A stretch of DNA of 64,000 nt from Cristatella mucedo (GCA_009760855.2 WPIO01000004.1:1988501-2052500); one strand, 5' to 3'; shown: positions 1 through 10,998, counted from the first letter of the stretch. Program-made: numbers and translations. The notes: a model not told the origin generated them from the letters alone.

Positions 1-511
1 AAAGCGATTCACAAACAACAGTAGCTACCTGGCCACCCACCTTGCCAGACTGCAGGCATTGAAAGAATAAGAACCCGGTTGTGGTGTTCTCACATACACA
101 GCCACAGGAGCAGGCCGCCATTCGCGTCTCGGTCAGCAGAAATGCATCTAGCTTCTCCTGTATGGCCCGATCAGAGCATACTTCACACGTACTCACCCAA
201 ACGGTCCACGGTTCACTGTAAGCATTTAACTAGCTGGGACTACTGAAGGTAAACCTGGGAAAGGATCAGGACTGACGGTCAGTCGAGTAGCCTCGACCCG
301 GACTGGTGTAGCTCGTACCAATCGCACCAACACAAATCGTATAAATCGCCAAGGCTAAGCCTAGCTTCTACAAGAACCTAGCGCAATCGCAATCGCCCAA
401 CTAAAAATGCGAATGCAACCATGAGCCATCTTTTGCACAGCTCACTGGTTAGTATCTTATAGCCAGCAACTCTAGTGGACATCTAGTAGAACGTTTTTTG
501 TAGCTACAGCC
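1..511. other. No recognisable feature
   Basis: No repeat family, RNA gene or convincing coding frame was recognised here. Short C/A-rich phrases around 330-430 faintly resemble family C units (see 40,060-40,830) but are too weak to annotate. Confidence 0.4.
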
Positions 512-645
512 CTGGTTTGGCCAAGGGATAAGATGGTAAGATGCTTGCCTTTAACTACCTAGGTCGTGGACTCGAACCCTGCTGCATATGTGAAGCGCCT
601 GGGTAGAGATTAAGTTGTCTTAGGGCGCAATAGAAATAAGTTATA
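512..645 (+). mobile_element. SINE2 copy: tRNA-like head with LINE-B tail
   Basis: The copy starts with an A-box-like TTTGGCCAAGGGATAAG, followed by a B-box-like GGACTCGAACCC near 568-579. It then runs directly into GAAGCGCCTGGGTAGAGATT and a TTAGGGCGC phrase, which is the 3' end of LINE-B. This order of tRNA head, CATATG linker and LINE-B tail recurs in six more copies in the window. Mobilisation by the LINE-B enzyme is inferred from the shared tail. Confidence 0.8.
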
Positions 646-1439
646 TGGATATATATCTTTATCTACAGGGTATATCTATATTTATATCAATCTAGCTGTC
701 TATCTATCTACTTATCTCTCTTTTTCTCTCTCTCTCTCTTTACACATATATAGCTTCCCATATACATGTATAGCTTCGTGATCAGATTGATACTAGATAC
801 GATCTCAGTAGAGCCTATCCCAAAAGAAGCAATGTTCTCTCTGGACTCCGAACCTTTCTATACTATACATTAACGTCGCCTTCGACGCGGCGACACTATC
901 GACCTGAGCTCAAAGTTATCTCCCATTCGAAAAAGACGACTGGCTGAATAGACCCCCCCCCCCCCCGCACTGGCTTCTTCTCCTTCTGAGATGCATGTAT
1001 TTACCGTTGGGCTGCAAAAAAATACAAACAAATGCACCCTTGGTCTCGGCACCTGTCCCTGCATCCTTCAAAAGCTGCTGCTGCTAGATCACCTGCTAAG
1101 GTGTCGGCACCAGAATCTAAGCCGCTTGTACCTCGTCTCTACCTATTGCTGCTTCTGTACGAGATTTGTTTTGGAAAAGGGAGACCAGCTAAACTCTTAT
1201 ATGCACTATATTATATCAAAACGTCCATCCTAGAAAGCTAGTTCCAATCAAGTTTAAGAGCTAATCACTGCAGTGTGAGCACTGCTGCGACTGTGTGACG
1301 CCTTTCTCAGAAATACTGACTTAGATATAGCCTCTCTGCTGGGTCTCATATCACCGTTTAATGCCATTGATCGCCTAGCCCTACCCGAGTGCCAATCGAA
1401 CGGCCCCCGGGATCTGTGCTGGCACTGTGCTGCCGTGGT
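646..1439. other. Unassigned stretch with simple repeats
   Basis: A pyrimidine-rich tract lies at about 711-741 and a run of 14 C at 953-966. No gene or recognised repeat family is seen. The last 150 bases may be the degraded 5' part of the LINE-B copy that follows. Confidence 0.4.
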
Positions 1440-2105
1440 TTAAGTTGTACTGATCTACCGGCCTGTGCAATCAGGTGCTTACAGCTGGTACACAGCTCTG
1501 CAGCTAGGCTTGTCTGTCGTGAGCATCGCAGTTGCCACATCAAACAACTTCTAACCGACCTGCTCTGGCTCCCAGCCAAGCAGCGCATCGACTTCCAAGG
1601 TTCTGTCACTCACTTTTAGGTCCTTTCATTCTTTGGCTCCAACCTACCTATCAGATCTACTCCGCACCACCAGCCTAAACATCGTACCACCCGCTTTTCG
1701 AAATCTAGTCGTTTACCGGTACTTCGAACGAACCTCAAACCCTTTGGAGACCGTGCCTTTAGTTCATATGCTCCCAAAGCCTAGAATTCACTCCCGACTA
1801 CCGTCACGATTCCCTGAGTTGACCACATTTAAAAAGAAACCAAAAACGCACCTATTTATCGCCTCATTTAGCCGGTCAACATGATTTGTGTACTCATGCT
1901 TGCTGACACTGTGCATGGTACCACTAACCATACTTGCACGCTGACCCTGTGCATGTCACCTCTAACCAAGTTATGCTTGTTATTATTGATCATTCTACTA
2001 CTAACCATTCAATTGTGCTTCCTTTGCTGCATATGTAAAGTATCTAGAAAGAGATTAAGTGCTCTGAGGATGCGAGACAGATTTATAACTATTATTACTA
2101 TTTCA
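1440..2105 (+). mobile_element. LINE-B fragment (L2-like), C-terminal coding part plus 3' UTR
   Basis: Forward frames hold broken pieces of the C-terminal region of L2/CR1-type ORF2: QLVHSSAARLVCREH, then a WLPAKQRIDF phrase, then YLSDLL, then a TFKKKPKTHLF phrase. Frameshifts separate the pieces. The family 3' UTR follows, including CACTAACCA and GCATGTCACC motifs, and ends with AAAGAGATTAAG and an ATT-rich tail. It is a dead, 5'-truncated copy and is typical for the LINE-B family defined in this window. Confidence 0.85.
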
Positions 2106-2208
2106 CAAGGAGTTATCAGAGCGTCAATGTCAACAGACAGTGGTGATTCGACGAGCTTTTTAAGCATATCGTATTCCAGAGATCTGCGCTAGGTCAACGT
2201 TTTTGAAA

Positions 2209-2211
<3 letters not shown>

Positions 2212-2281
<70 letters not shown>
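2212..2281. repeat. (CA)n followed by (CT)n microsatellite
   Basis: About 39 bases of CA repeat change abruptly into about 30 bases of CT repeat. Confidence 0.98.
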
Positions 2282-2283
<2 letters not shown>

Positions 2284-2304
2284 CGATATAATCTAGCCAA
2301 CTAG

Positions 2305-2410
2305 AATCTAGGCTTTTATTCCATGCAGATGAAACACAACCAGTGTCCCTGCTTTGAACCCTCCATGCCTTCTAGCAAGATGAACTCATTCAACTTCCTT
2401 CTGACACTAA
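2305..2410 (+). mobile_element. Degraded LINE reverse-transcriptase remnant
   Basis: One frame reads FHADETQPVSLL, which aligns with the RT catalytic block [12 protein letters not shown] of LINE-A (38,078). The nucleotides also match the RT remnant at about 6,100-6,190 over roughly 90 bases, sharing CCTTCTAGCA. The second aspartate of the YADD motif has become glutamate. Inactive. Confidence 0.55.
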
Positions 2411-2499
2411 TTAATAGTGACAATATTAACAATAATTCACTTGTACAGCGATGTAAGTGAGCTAAATCTCAATCCAGGCGCTTTACAACAGCAGCTAGA

Positions 2500-2640
2500 A
2501 TGTCATCAGTCAGATCAGGACTTGGTGGCATGCCACCAACTGATCGTGGGCTCGAGCTCTGCTGCTGCATATTTAAAGTGCCTGGATAGAGATTAAGTTC
2601 TCTTAAGGTGCTATGCAATGGAATTGTACTTATATATTTG
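2500..2640 (+). mobile_element. SINE2 copy, head degraded
   Basis: A B-box-like GGGCTCGAGCTCTG near 2,547 is followed by TGCATATTTAAAGTGCCT and the LINE-B tail GGATAGAGATTAAGTTCTC. The A-box side is mutated. Confidence 0.7.
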
Positions 2641-2649
2641 TTTAAGAAC

Positions 2650-3270
2650 GGTATCAAGCATTCTAAGCAAACAAGAATCGTGCCTAGACCAGTATGCTAA
2701 AGCAAAACATCGAGTCACTTACGGCCAACGATTATTAGGACCTCTGGCTAGTAACACACACCCAGTCTCATACAGCGAAATGAGCACCACGAAAAACACA
2801 CAGAAATCCAAACTGACTCGAAACTTGTCAAGTTCAAGGTCACCTTCCCTGAGGCGAAGGGAAAGTTGACATGATCAGAAGCGTCTTGCGCACATTCGCA
2901 CTCTGACACTTGGATTGCAGCAAACATTCTGCAATAGAATGGTGATGAGAACAAGTACTAGCTATTGGCAAACCCTGTGTCAATTAGAAACGTGAAAGCC
3001 TCATCCTCGAAATAGAGTCGGACAATACACCCACTGTGTTTTCTGCATGCAATCTGACTGGGTGTCCTGACTATAAAGTGATTGTTCATTATATGATCAA
3101 ATCAACATGCCTCCATTCCCTCCCCAACAGTCGAATCTGCGTGCCTTCAGCTACGCAGCATTGCACGAAATTGGGACCTGCTTAGTTAGGTGAGGAACTG
3201 CCGCCAAGTTGTTTCGCGACTTTTGACATACCGAATAGACTGTCATTTACTGTTAGCTGTTCTTTCTAGG
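2650..3270. other. No recognisable feature
   Basis: Unique-looking sequence without a supported gene or recognised repeat family. Confidence 0.4.
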
Positions 3271-3274
3271 TGTG

Positions 3275-3725
3275 CAATATGATGCTTAACTCGTCGGTGC
3301 AAAACTCTGCTGATGAGCTCTTCAGCAGTGAAGACCGTTGCAGCTGCCATATTGCGTCACTTCGCTCCGCCCTGCCACAGTGCTTCACACCGGTCTGCAC
3401 TGGCTGCCCGTCAAGCAGTCCTGTATCGTCTTCGACGTTCTGGCATTCACCTTCCTCGCTCTCTTCTTTGGTGCCCTTTCTCCTCCCCCCTGCTGAACCT
3501 ATCTGAATTACTTCATTATCCGGCTATGCATCGTGCCACACGCTCGTCTGACTCTGGCGGTTTAGATGTGCCTATCACCGAACTCAAATCCTCGGGAGAC
3601 TGTGCGTTGAGTACATAGCCTCCCAAAGCCTCGAACTCCTTACCTGCCCACGTACGTCACGACATTCCGTGACCTTTAAAGAGAAGCTAAATAGGTGCCT
3701 GTTCATTACAGGATTTGTTGCTCTG
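3275..3725 (+). mobile_element. LINE-B fragment (C-terminal coding part)
   Basis: Phrases of the L2-like C-terminus are spread over two frames: NSSVQNSADEL, HWLPVKQ-like, and a TFKEKLNRCLF-like end before CATTACAGGATTTG. It matches the LINE-B copies at 1,440 and 28,925. Frameshifted and 3'-truncated. Confidence 0.7.
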
Positions 3726-3729
3726 CCCG

Positions 3730-4530
3730 TGTGAACTGTCCTTGATGTTCTTAGGCGGCTGACGCCGGGCATTGCTAGCGTCCAGTCGAGGCAGGCACTT
3801 CCTTTTCGGTGTACGTAAAAAGTGCCCGGGGCCCCAGAAAAGGGATTCAATGCCGTCACGGTGCTCTCTACAACTTCTAGTCAGGCGTCGGCGCGGTTCA
3901 GTCTGTCGAAATTGCCATTGAGCGCTGCAACCTTGGTAAAAAGGCCCCCTTCCCACTTAGCAGCTGCTCCCGTAGCTGCTGCCACTCCGTTCGGGTACTA
4001 AGTACCGGATCGAGGCATGCTAGAAATGGGTGCAGCCAGCTTGTGAAAATAGCGACTCACGGCCCAGAAACAAACAAACATATATTGCCTGGTGTGCAAT
4101 TCGTGTGACGTCGTCTCACCACGATTCTTTATCAACTCCCTTACCTGACCAGGCGTAGAGGTCACAGAGTGGCCATAGAATAGAGGTCACAGGTGGCTGC
4201 GCCGTCTCTTCTTCTGCCGCCCATTGCAAATGAATTTTACTGCAATGGTCGCCTATGGATGTACGCCGAGCGCCTCTAGTCAGCTGCTTGCTGGCATCTC
4301 TTCTCCTCCATGGTCGATCTAGGGCAGTGGTTTTTTTACCTTCCTAATGCCGAAACCCTTAAATACAGTTAATGTTGTGGCGATACCCCAACTATAATAT
4401 CATGGTGTGCAAAATGTGTTGTCCTACATTCTTAATTGAAAACCCCGTGAAAGGTTGAGAACAGCTGATCCACAGGATTCAGATATGGCAGATGGCTTGG
4501 TTTCCATAGCAGTTCCAAACCTGGATTCGT
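3730..4530. other. No recognisable feature
   Basis: No supported gene or repeat. This is the 3' flank of the minus-strand tRNA-Sec gene. Confidence 0.4.
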
Positions 4531-4531
4531 C

Positions 4532-4538
4532 AAAAAAA
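4532..4538 (-). terminator. Pol III terminator of tRNA-Sec
   Basis: Seven consecutive T residues on the minus strand, 9 bases beyond the tRNA discriminator base. A run of four or more T is the standard RNA polymerase III stop signal. Confidence 0.9.
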
Positions 4539-4547
4539 GGGATAGTT

Positions 4548-4634
4548 CGCCCGGAAGGCGGAATTGAACCGCTTCGACGCCAGTCGACTACAGGTTTGAA
4601 GCCTGCACCCCAGACCACTGAGGTTCATCCGGGC
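4548..4634 (-). tRNA. tRNA-Sec (anticodon TCA)
   Basis: On the minus strand the gene starts GCCCGGATGAACCTCAGTGG and is 87 bases long, the usual eukaryotic size. The anticodon loop reads CTTCAAA, with TCA at 4,597-4,599. The extended acceptor stem pairs GCCCGGATG with its 3' partner, including the U-U mismatch also found in animal tRNA-Sec. A long variable arm and a T loop with GGTTCAATTCC follow, then discriminator G. This tRNA is charged with serine, converted to selenocysteine and reads UGA in selenoprotein mRNAs, so the organism probably makes selenoproteins. A TATA box upstream and a T7 terminator downstream suggest an intact gene. Confidence 0.97.
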
Positions 4635-4657
4635 AACCCTAACGGTGCATTCAGTTG

Positions 4658-4665
4658 TATATATA
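4658..4665 (-). promoter_or_regulatory. TATA box of tRNA-Sec
   Basis: TATATATA on the minus strand lies 24-31 bases upstream of the tRNA 5' end. Animal tRNA-Sec genes use an upstream TATA box near -30 together with a proximal sequence element, so the position fits. I could not identify the proximal element with confidence in 4,680-4,715. Confidence 0.7.
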
Positions 4666-4878
4666 GACTGAATTACAGAATCTTGTTAATACAAGTGTCA
4701 ATACCTTTTAATAGTAAGAGTATATAATTAATATAATTCATTTATAAAAGAGTGATATTAAAAACATATAAGACGCCTTTATATACAATTTTAACTTGCT
4801 TTAATTTACCATAAGACACCGGAGTAAGTTTTCATCGGTTATATTAGCTAGCCCATTTACTTACAGGGGACATAATCC

Positions 4879-5043
4879 CTAACTCATCGCAGGGGGTTCA
4901 GGTCCATTTGAAAAGCTTACTGCATTGATCGACGTGCTATAAGACGCGCAGCTAAGAGAGAGACTTTCTGCTGCTGAAACTGTGGCTGTATCATCAGATG
5001 ATGTTCTCATTAGCCTAACTAATAGTAAGAGCTCGAAAGGTGG
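4879..5043 (-). CDS. Candidate terminal exon, unknown protein
   Basis: The minus strand has a candidate splice acceptor CGCTGGCAG ending at 5,044. An open frame of 54 codons follows to TAG at 4,881-4,879. The predicted end of the protein contains MRTSSDDTATVSAAESLS and finishes NGPEPPAMS. An ATTAAA polyadenylation-type signal lies about 75 bases beyond the stop (4,800-4,805). The composition is unlike the simple repeats nearby. No family was recognised. The plus strand is also open here, so this is only a candidate. Confidence 0.25.
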   Translation of the reverse strand, partial: PPFELLLLVRLMRTSSDDTATVSAAESLSLSCASYSTSINAVSFSNGPEPPAMS

Positions 5044-5300
5044 CTGCCAGCGTACGCTCGCCGTCCGATCAGGAAGCCGCAGTGCAGCGCGAGCCTTGAC
5101 CTTGCTGCATGAGCTTGAACAGCTTGACGATAGGGCGAGCAACCGGCGAGTCACTTTTAGGCCCGCTGCCGTTTCGCCGCCTGGCGGCACCGCTCCCGCG
5201 ATTCCCCGTAGGCGGCCGAAGCCGGCGCGCGGAAGCGGACTGCCTGAGACGACTCGTTCCGATACTAAGCGACTCTCTCTCTCTCACTCCTCTCACTCTC

Positions 5301-5390
<90 letters not shown>

Positions 5391-5611
5391 ACACTAAGCG
5401 ACGACACTTCCCGACAGTATTTCGCCTTCGCCTAATAGCCGCAACAGAACCAGCTCTCTCTCTAGCCTACAGATTCCCGAACCTAAGGGGTCGAGGAGCT
5501 GCCCACCTACCGGTGCTTTCCGCCGGGGGAGACGACCACCAGCAGAATGCCACGCCCCACCCAAGAGTGACGAGCGCCCGAGTAGGGGCGGCGCTCGACA
5601 GCGAGTAGCAC
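5044..5611. other. CpG-rich stretch around a CT array
   Basis: GC-rich sequence with frequent CpG and no supported gene. It contains the CT microsatellite at 5,273-5,388. The long plus-strand open frame across it is mostly a translation of that repeat. Confidence 0.5.
5273..5388. repeat. (CT)n microsatellite
   Basis: A nearly pure CT array. It is flanked by the near-identical phrases GATACTAAGCGAC (5,261-5,273) and GACACTAAGCGAC (5,390-5,402). Confidence 0.98.
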
Positions 5612-5735
5612 GGCGCTCTAATAATAATAATGACAGAAATAATACTACTAATACACTTGGTATAGCGCCCTCAGAGAACCCAATCTCTTTCTAGGTGCTC
5701 TGCGAAGTCAATCTCTATTCAGGCGAACAGCAAAT
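5612..5735 (-). mobile_element. LINE-B 3' end
   Basis: An AAT-rich run (the reversed tail) is followed by ACACTTGGTATAGCGCCCTC and CAATCTCTTTCTAGGTGCTC, the reverse complement of the LINE-B 3' end. Confidence 0.8.
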
Positions 5736-5739
5736 GCCA

Positions 5740-6060
5740 CGCAAAGGCTCGAGCTCACACTTTCCATAAGTCTTGGACCGCCCCCTAGCTTTGGTGACGT
5801 ATGCAGGTGTACACCGAAGACTCAAGTTGGTGGGAACCAGGTAGAGAGCTAGACTCACCGTGTAAAACCGGCTACTGTATACCTGAACTTGTTTATATTA
5901 TACGTGTACTGCTGATTTTGGCCGCTGTATTATGCCCTGTATTACACAACTCTATATTATGCATGTTCTATATATGTAGAACAATAGTCATGTCAGAGTG
6001 TGGGTGTCAAATGGCCGCTGAGGGTGAGCCTCCAAAATAAGAGGTTTGAGCAATCGATAT
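5740..6060. other. No recognisable feature
   Basis: No supported gene or repeat family. Confidence 0.4.
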
Positions 6061-6064
6061 TCGT

Positions 6065-6568
6065 CCTCTTGCAGACGTAAGCTCCAAGCACAAGCCGGGC
6101 TTTCAGTTTTATGCAGACGACGCACATCTGTACTCGCTCTATCATCCATCCCTGCCTTCTAGCATATGAAACTCTCTTAAATCTACTGCAGTACGTACTT
6201 TAGTGCAGTCTCTGAGCGGAATCTGGGTGCGCTTTAAAAAAGAACCTTACACTAGACGACCTGGTTAGCTCCACCGTCAAGTTAGCCTACCTTCACCTAC
6301 TTCTTACGCAACGACAACTACTCTCCAACTGCCGACTATGGCACATCCTTTTCAGCGGTCCTGAACTGCTACTTCTATGCTACTCACTACCTCAACTGCT
6401 CTCCTGACTCTGCTATGCTTCCCACTTTCTCTTTGTTGCGTGAGACGAAGTCTGCTGGCTACCGAATGCGTACCGAAAGCCGCTTAGGCTGTGAGTGCGC
6501 TACACAAAACTCTCCTGCGTAACACCTTCATGGTCTTTACAACTTTGTGGAGTTACAGACGGAGATAT
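6065..6568 (+). mobile_element. LINE-A copy with RT catalytic remnant, internally deleted
   Basis: A forward frame reads FQFYADDAHLYSLYHPS; the RT catalytic YADD is at 6,110-6,121. Only about 200 bases later the copy is already in the family 3' region (CAACGACAACTACTCTCC), whereas LINE-A at 38 kb has about 780 bases between these points. It ends GGAGTTACAGACGGAGATAT. A deleted, inactive copy. Confidence 0.85.
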
Positions 6569-6649
6569 GAAACTTCGAAAATGTTTGGCTTGCTTAAGTT
6601 AGGGTACCGCAGTTAAGCTGATCCACGTGTAAGTGACATTATGTAAAGA

Positions 6650-6928
6650 AATCTGCGACTCACAACTTGCAGGACTTCCTACCTGTGCGATGAGAAGCTC
6701 ATGGTCTCCAGCGGTCCTGAGCTGCTGCTACTTCTATGCTACTCACTACCTCAACTGCTCTTCTGACTCAGCCATGCTTCCCACTTTCTCTTTGTTGCGT
6801 GAGACGAAGTCTGTTGGCTACCGAACCGAAAGCCGCTTAGGCTGTGAGTGCACTATTACAAAATCCCCTGCGTAACACCCGCTTAGTCTTTGTCGCTTTG
6901 TGAGTGACAGAAGGAGATTCGTTGCATT
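6650..6928 (+). mobile_element. LINE-A 3' fragment
   Basis: Shares GCTACTTCTATGCTACTCAC, CTCTTTGTTGCGTGAGACGA and CCGAAAGCCGCTTAGGCTGT with the other LINE-A 3' ends. The terminal motif is degraded (GACAGAAGGAGATTC). Confidence 0.85.
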
Positions 6929-7009
6929 AAATTATGCAGTTGGTGCAAAACTTGGTTGATAAGTTGCTACATTACACCACTTCTACCTGACCTGTATTGA
7001 CTCTCAAAA

Positions 7010-7556
<547 letters not shown>

Positions 7557-7644
7557 TTCATTGATAGAGAGGACATTGGTACACAAATTATTGAGCACTG
7601 AAGTCGCTCAAACTTTGAGTACTCTACATAACTCGCGAGGAGGG

Positions 7645-7949
7645 ATAACTCGCTTCCACAATTCTTACGCAACGACAACTACTCTCCAACTGCCGACTAT
7701 GGCACATCCTTTTCAGCGGTCCTGAACTGCTACTTCCATGCTACTCACTACCTCAACTGCTCTCCTGACTCTGCTATGCTTCCCACTTTCTCTTTGTTGC
7801 GTGAGACGAAGTCTGTTGGCTACCGAATGCGTACCGAAAGCCGCTTAGGCTGTGAGTGCGCTACACAAAACTCTCCTGCGTAACACCCACATGGTCTTTA
7901 TGACTTTGTGGAGTTACAGACGGAGATACATTACATTACATTACATTAC
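7645..7949 (+). mobile_element. LINE-A 3' end with ATTAC tail
   Basis: Starts at CTTCCACAATTCTTACGCAA and ends GGAGTTACAGACGGAGATAC followed by four ATTAC repeats. This is one of the clearest 3' termini of the family. Confidence 0.9.
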
Positions 7950-9050
7950 TCGCTGCGTGAGAGCTCTCGTCCCTCCCTCCCCGAGAGCTCTCTTCATGCG
8001 ATGGTTGGCACCTGTGCGTATGTACCCGCTCATGCACACGCACATTTTAGCAGTTGAAACACAAGCACTCTTTATTGGCATATCGTCTCAGTACCAGTCT
8101 TCTGAACTAGTAGTTAGTCCCTGAACAGTAGTTGCTGCGTTGCATTGGCCGGTCTCAAGTGCACGACACGAGTGAGTAGCCACAGCTGGCCAGACAATTT
8201 TATATAAGTCTGGTTTTGCAAAGCCCGCGAGCTCGCGCGAAGCGATCACGGATTGTCCTGACGTAGAGCAGCAATCCATTGGACAGCAGATTGGCTCCAA
8301 AAGTGCAACGGCGTGCCCTTGTCTGCCAGCTGTCGAGTGAAGGGTGACCGTGATGTTTTCCAGACCTTTGGAGGCAATGATTTAAATCCCGAGGCAGCGC
8401 ACCGGTTTGCAATCTGCCTTCACATTTGCAGCGGCAGAGCATGGGTTAAACTTCGAAGGCAGCAGCGCACAGGTTCAGCTGCTTCCTCCTGTAGTGCCTT
8501 GCTTTACGACAGCCACTAGAGCTCTCTCAGTTTAGCGTTCTACGTCAGCATCCTACATCAGCGTCCTACGTCAGCGGAATCGGGTCGCACGAGTGTCTCG
8601 CCTTCATGGCCCAAGTTTCTGACCCACCAGGTCCTGCACCATCGGCTCTTCAGAACTCGGAGCTCTGGGCAACTGGGCTGGCTGGCTTAGAATGGGCCAT
8701 TTGTGCCCTAGCAATTCATTGCGCCTGCTTCCGACTACAAATGCGAAGGACTCACGATGGTAAAGCAGTAGCTGCCATGTGCACTGCAGGTGGTTTCTTT
8801 GCCTAAAAGGCGTTTCGCTTTGATCTGAGTACAGCCAGCAATTGAATTGTCATTGGGCTTTACGGGCGGAGAGCGGAACGTCCCTCTTTCCAGCCCAAGT
8901 GTCCGAGGCTGAGGTTACTCAGTGACCGCGCGGCTCCTGCGTTTCAGCTTACCCAGACAGTTAGGCGATCCTTATTAACCGAACCGCACGATCTGGGCAA
9001 GTGATGACTAATATCCCATCTGCGAGTCATTACCTTGGCAGCCGCTAGAG
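7950..9050. other. No recognisable gene
   Basis: Unassigned sequence. Three imperfect units of CCTACGTCAGCGT lie at about 8,538-8,577. No reading frame looks supported. Confidence 0.4.
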
Positions 9051-9052
9051 CT

Positions 9053-9213
9053 GGAAGAGAGATGGAGAGAGAGGGAGAGAGAGAGGGAGGGAGAGAGAGA
9101 GAGACAGGGAGGGAGAGAGACAGGGAGGAGAGAGAGAGAGAGAGGGAGAGAGAGGGAGAGAGAGAAAAGGGGAGAGAGGGAGAGAGAGAGAAGGGGAGAG
9201 AGGGAGAGAGAGA

Positions 9214-9282
<69 letters not shown>

Positions 9283-9343
9283 AGAGGGAAAGAGAGAGGA
9301 AGGGAGAGATATAGAGAGGGAGGGAGCGAGAGAGAGGGAAAGC

Positions 9344-9417
<74 letters not shown>
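9053..9417. repeat. (GA)n-rich purine tract
   Basis: Imperfect GA repeat with GGGA interruptions, becoming pure after 9,348. Confidence 0.98.
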
Positions 9418-9419
<2 letters not shown>

Positions 9420-9425
9420 GAATCA

Positions 9426-9570
9426 GTGAGTGAGTGAGTGAGTGAGTGAGTGAGTGAGTGAGTGAGTGAGTGAGTGAGTGAGTGAGTGAGTGAGTGAGTG
9501 AGTGAGTGAGTGAGTGAGTGAGTGAGTGAGTGACTGAGTGAGTGAGTGAGTGAGTGAGTGAGAGAGTGAG
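9426..9570. repeat. (GAGT)n tetranucleotide array
   Basis: About 36 units of GAGT directly follow the GA tract, with one GACT variant near 9,531. Confidence 0.98.
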
Positions 9571-10092
9571 GGCAGAAGAACCAGCTCCAGTCGAAGGTGA
9601 AACAAATGTCCTCAATAGTTCCGCATTCCTTCGGCAGTGGTGGTGGGGGCCTTCCAGCACGTCTGGGGGTAACTCAACTGGTCGCTCAAACTACATGAAC
9701 ACTTTCGCCGATAGCGCTCTGTAATAAGGGGAACGCACACCCATATGGCCTAAGAACATTTCTATATTGGTTTTTGTATCTTTCGTACTTTATTTCTTTA
9801 TATATATATATATATATATATATAGCTTTGTGCACTCATACACAAGTGTACGTACACACAAACCCACGCATGCACGCGCACGAGTTTCTTCGCATTATGA
9901 CGCTTCGCGCGAACCTGCAAGAAACTCGCACTATGAAACGCTGCACAGCGAACTTCGCACCACGAACCACTATAACATTGAAGACGACTTTCATAAGCTT
10001 TTTAGTCGGTCGAATCAGCCACGCAAGTCCATGGAAGTCGGGCTTCACGCTCTCGAAAAGGCACGCCCATGCAGCCGGCAATGCTGTCTTAC
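9571..10092. other. Unassigned stretch with a TA microsatellite
   Basis: A TA repeat lies at about 9,798-9,824. Otherwise no feature is recognised; the region would be intronic if the exon at 10,093-10,279 is real. Confidence 0.4.
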
Positions 10093-10279
10093 CGGAAGTG
10101 TGGAACTCAGGTTTCAGGGCTTCAGTCACCGCCTGCAGCGAGTTTGCCACCTTTAAAGCCTCGGCTAACGACGCATCTGTTCGGCTCAGCTTTTCCTGCA
10201 CCAAAGTGAATCCGTCTTTGTTTTCGGTGTGCTCTAAGTGGTTTACGTGTGCACGATATAGCGAATATCCGAGATCCTT
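10093..10279 (-). CDS. Candidate internal exon, unknown protein
   Basis: The minus strand has a splice-acceptor-like CTATTTAG immediately before 10,279, an open frame of 62 codons, and a strong donor CCG|GTAAGA at 10,093/10,092. The frame reads KDLGYSLYRAHVNHLEHTE at its start and later TDASLAEALKVANSLQAV. It is rich in A, E, K and L and probably helical. The exon would start in phase 0 and end after the first base of a codon. No protein family was recognised and no partner exon was found nearby. Confidence 0.4.
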
Positions 10280-10299
10280 CTAAATAGCGGCCCCGAGTG

Positions 10300-10700
10300 T
10301 CCTTTATTGTGCAATTATTATTATTGTTATTACTAATACTGCTGCCTTATATGCCTGCTGCTTTTCTAAGGCAAGCGATGATTCACTGTTCTCAATTAAA
10401 TAACTGCGGCCCGCGCTCGACGATCGACCAGCTCTCCGGGCTCCGATGATTTCACTGCGAGCTATTGGGGCTCGAAGCGTCGAGTCGACACGCGTTTCCG
10501 CAGACGAACGATACCGAGGCTCTGCAGGCATTCAGATGCGAAGCCTCTCCCTCGCATTTCAGCGACATAATGCTCGATGCAAATTAAATGGTTGTCATCA
10601 TTTGCGTTAGAAATTGATGTGCCCACAGCCCACAATGGGCTGGTTTCGCTAGAGCATGCACAGCTACTGACGTCGCGACACACCCCCCCACTTGACCGCA
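10300..10700. other. No recognisable feature
   Basis: An ATT-rich patch at 10,313-10,335 may be an old retroelement tail. Nothing else is supported. Confidence 0.4.
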
Positions 10701-10704
10701 TTAT

Positions 10705-10990
10705 AAAAAAAAACAACAACAAAAACGCATCTATGCAAAGAGTTCAGTGGGTCGCTGCGATTCGTACTTTGTCTGCTTATGCGTGCCGACACCGTGCATG
10801 CTGCCGCTAACCATATTTGCATGCTGACCTTGTGTATGTCACCTCTAACCGTGTTGCGCTTGTTGACGATGAGAATACTACCACTAAACATTCGACCCTG
10901 TTTCCTTTGCAGCATATGCCAATTACCTAGAGAGAGATTAAATTCTTTGAGGGCGCTATACAAATATATTATTATTTTTACATTAACTAT
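10705..10990 (+). mobile_element. LINE-B 3' end
   Basis: Family motifs appear in order: ACGCATCTATG, TTATGCGTGCCGACACCGTG, CATGCTGACCTTGTGTATGT, TTTCCTTTGCAGCATATG, AGAGAGAGATTAAATTC, GAGGGCGCTATACAAA and an ATT-rich tail. An 11-base G run follows at 10,999-11,009. Confidence 0.9.
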
Positions 10991-10998
10991 AATTACAC

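Noticed and set aside
2829-2840. TCAAGGTCA nuclear-receptor half-site
   Set aside because: A nine-base match is expected by chance in a 64-kb window.
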